NCBI RefSeq assembly: GCF_900107155.1
Contig: NZ_FNOX01000005.1
Location: 62,001 to 126,000, forward strand
Direction of reading: 5' to 3'
Length of the DNA stretch: 64,000 nucleotides
From: Pseudomonas salomonii
Lineage (GTDB): Bacteria; Pseudomonadota; Gammaproteobacteria; Pseudomonadales; Pseudomonadaceae
The notes beneath the pieces are model-generated. The model had not been told where the DNA came from and did not search any database. It saw only the letters and a list, made by a program, of their open reading frames with translations. The position numbers and the translations under genes were made by a program. Below, piece by piece: positions 63,241 to 64,000 of the stretch (within the stretch, counting starts at the first letter, position 1; every line of letters begins with the position of its first letter).

Positions 63241-64000
63241 ATGAGCAAGGTTCTGGTGCTGGGTGCAACCGGCGGGATCGGCGGTGAAGTGGCGCGGCAA
63301 CTGCACGCGTCTGGCTGGGAGGTGTGTGCGCTGACGCGGGATGTGGGCAAGGCCCGCCGGGCGAATGCCGACTTCTCCTGGGTCGAGGGCGACGCGCTCA
63401 ACCGTGATGAGGTACGCGCCGCCGCCCGTGGTTGTGCGGTGATCGTGCATGCCGTCAACCCTCCGGGTTATCGCCATTGGGCTGAGCTGGTCATACCGAT
63501 GATCGACAACAGCATTGCGGCGGCCATCGCCGAGGGCGCGACGATTGTGTTGCCGGGCACGGTCTACAACTTCGGGCCGGATGTGTTTCCGGTGCTGTAT
63601 GAGGATTCGCCGCAGCACCCGCGAACGCGCAAGGGGGCTATTCGCGTACAACTGGAGCAGCGTCTGGAACAGGCGTCCCGCCGTGGCGCCCGTGTGCTGA
63701 TTGTGCGCGCCGGGGATTTTTTCGGCGCGCGGGTGGCCAACAACTGGTTTGCCCAAGGCTTGATCAAACCCGGCAAACCGGTACACGCCGTGAGCTATCC
63801 GGGCGCGCCGGGTGTGGCGCACCAATGGGCTTATCTGCCGGACGTGGCGCGCACCATGGTCGAGCTGCTTGAACGCCGGTCAACCCTGGAGGCTTTTGCG
63901 CGCTTTCACATGGCCGGGCATATGGACACGGACGGCACGCAGATGACCCAGGCGATACAACAGGTGGTGCTGCGCAGGACCGGCCAGCAACCACGCGCAG
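63241..64000 (+). CDS. NAD(P)-binding epimerase/reductase (truncated at window end)
   Basis: The first 253 codons of an atypical extended SDR/NmrA-like protein. The Rossmann motif is VLGATGGIGGEVARQ (glycines GATGGIG). TVYNFGPDVFPVLYEDS replaces the usual active-site tyrosine region. Start MSKVLVLGATGG follows an AGGAG ribosome-binding site. The end lies outside the window. It is probably controlled by the divergent LysR protein. Confidence 0.85.
   Translation, partial: MSKVLVLGATGGIGGEVARQLHASGWEVCALTRDVGKARRANADFSWVEGDALNRDEVRAAARGCAVIVHAVNPPGYRHWAELVIPMIDNSIAAAIAEGATIVLPGTVYNFGPDVFPVLYEDSPQHPRTRKGAIRVQLEQRLEQASRRGARVLIVRAGDFFGARVANNWFAQGLIKPGKPVHAVSYPGAPGVAHQWAYLPDVARTMVELLERRSTLEAFARFHMAGHMDTDGTQMTQAIQQVVLRRTGQQPRA

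Overview
The window is a chromosomal segment of a Pseudomonas, most likely a member of the P. fluorescens group. The evidence is the housekeeping order rne/rluC, maf-yceD-rpmF-plsX-fabD-fabG-acpP-fabF-pabC-mltG-tmk-holB-tatD with no fabH between plsX and fabD, the high GC content, and about ten dispersed REP/REPIN palindromes of the GTGGGAGC...GCTCCCAC type known from that group.

Layout. 1-15.1 kb is core: the start of RNase E with a long leader, RluC, a HAD phosphatase, SppA, Maf, and the fatty-acid/replication operon. The pilZ gene that P. aeruginosa carries between holB and tatD is absent. A likely RgsA small RNA lies on the minus strand after tatD. 15.5-18.7 kb holds a TetR regulator, MoaA and two small conserved proteins. 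18.8-23 kb is a catabolic operon (GntR/UTRA regulator, ADP-ribosylglycohydrolase homologue, NCS1 permease, PfkB kinase) that parallels E. coli yegTUV/yegW. 23.1-26.1 kb holds small unknown proteins, an MFS transporter and a GNAT enzyme. 26.3-31.6 kb is an L-arabinose uptake operon (SDR-araFGH) followed by an IclR regulator. 31.6-33.7 kb has an alcohol dehydrogenase divergent from an AraC regulator. 33.9-37.8 kb holds ETF-QO divergent from etfBA, with a PsrA-type operator. 37.8-44.1 kb contains envelope lipoproteins, a MocR regulator, small proteins and RraB. 44.2-47.7 kb has a candidate minus-strand sRNA and the ATP-grasp/alpha-E/transglutaminase trio. 47.8-52.6 kb has a cytochrome c fusion and a thiolase plus bifunctional beta-oxidation enzyme. 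52.8-56.2 kb has an amidotransferase, CorA, PlsC and a crotonase.

56.5-59.9 kb is an accessory block behind a tRNA-Ser(GGA). It holds duplicated terminators, a small DUF3077/DUF6124-like gene with a long hairpin-rich upstream region, a DUF4160/DUF2442 pair whose first gene appears frameshifted, and a probable pore-forming toxin with a two-helix membrane immunity protein. The last part (59.9-64 kb) carries a DMT exporter with a histidine-rich tail, a lipoprotein, a DUF4337 membrane protein, and a LysR regulator divergent from a truncated NAD(P)-binding reductase/epimerase.

The most interesting items are the toxin/immunity pair in the tRNA-Ser island, the hairpin-rich element at 57.2-57.5 kb, the unassigned sRNA at 44.2 kb with a perfect operator-like palindrome beside its promoter, the YegTUVW-like operon, the apparently leaderless yceD transcript and the pilZ loss. 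All assignments come from reading the sequence and from family knowledge; no database search was run.
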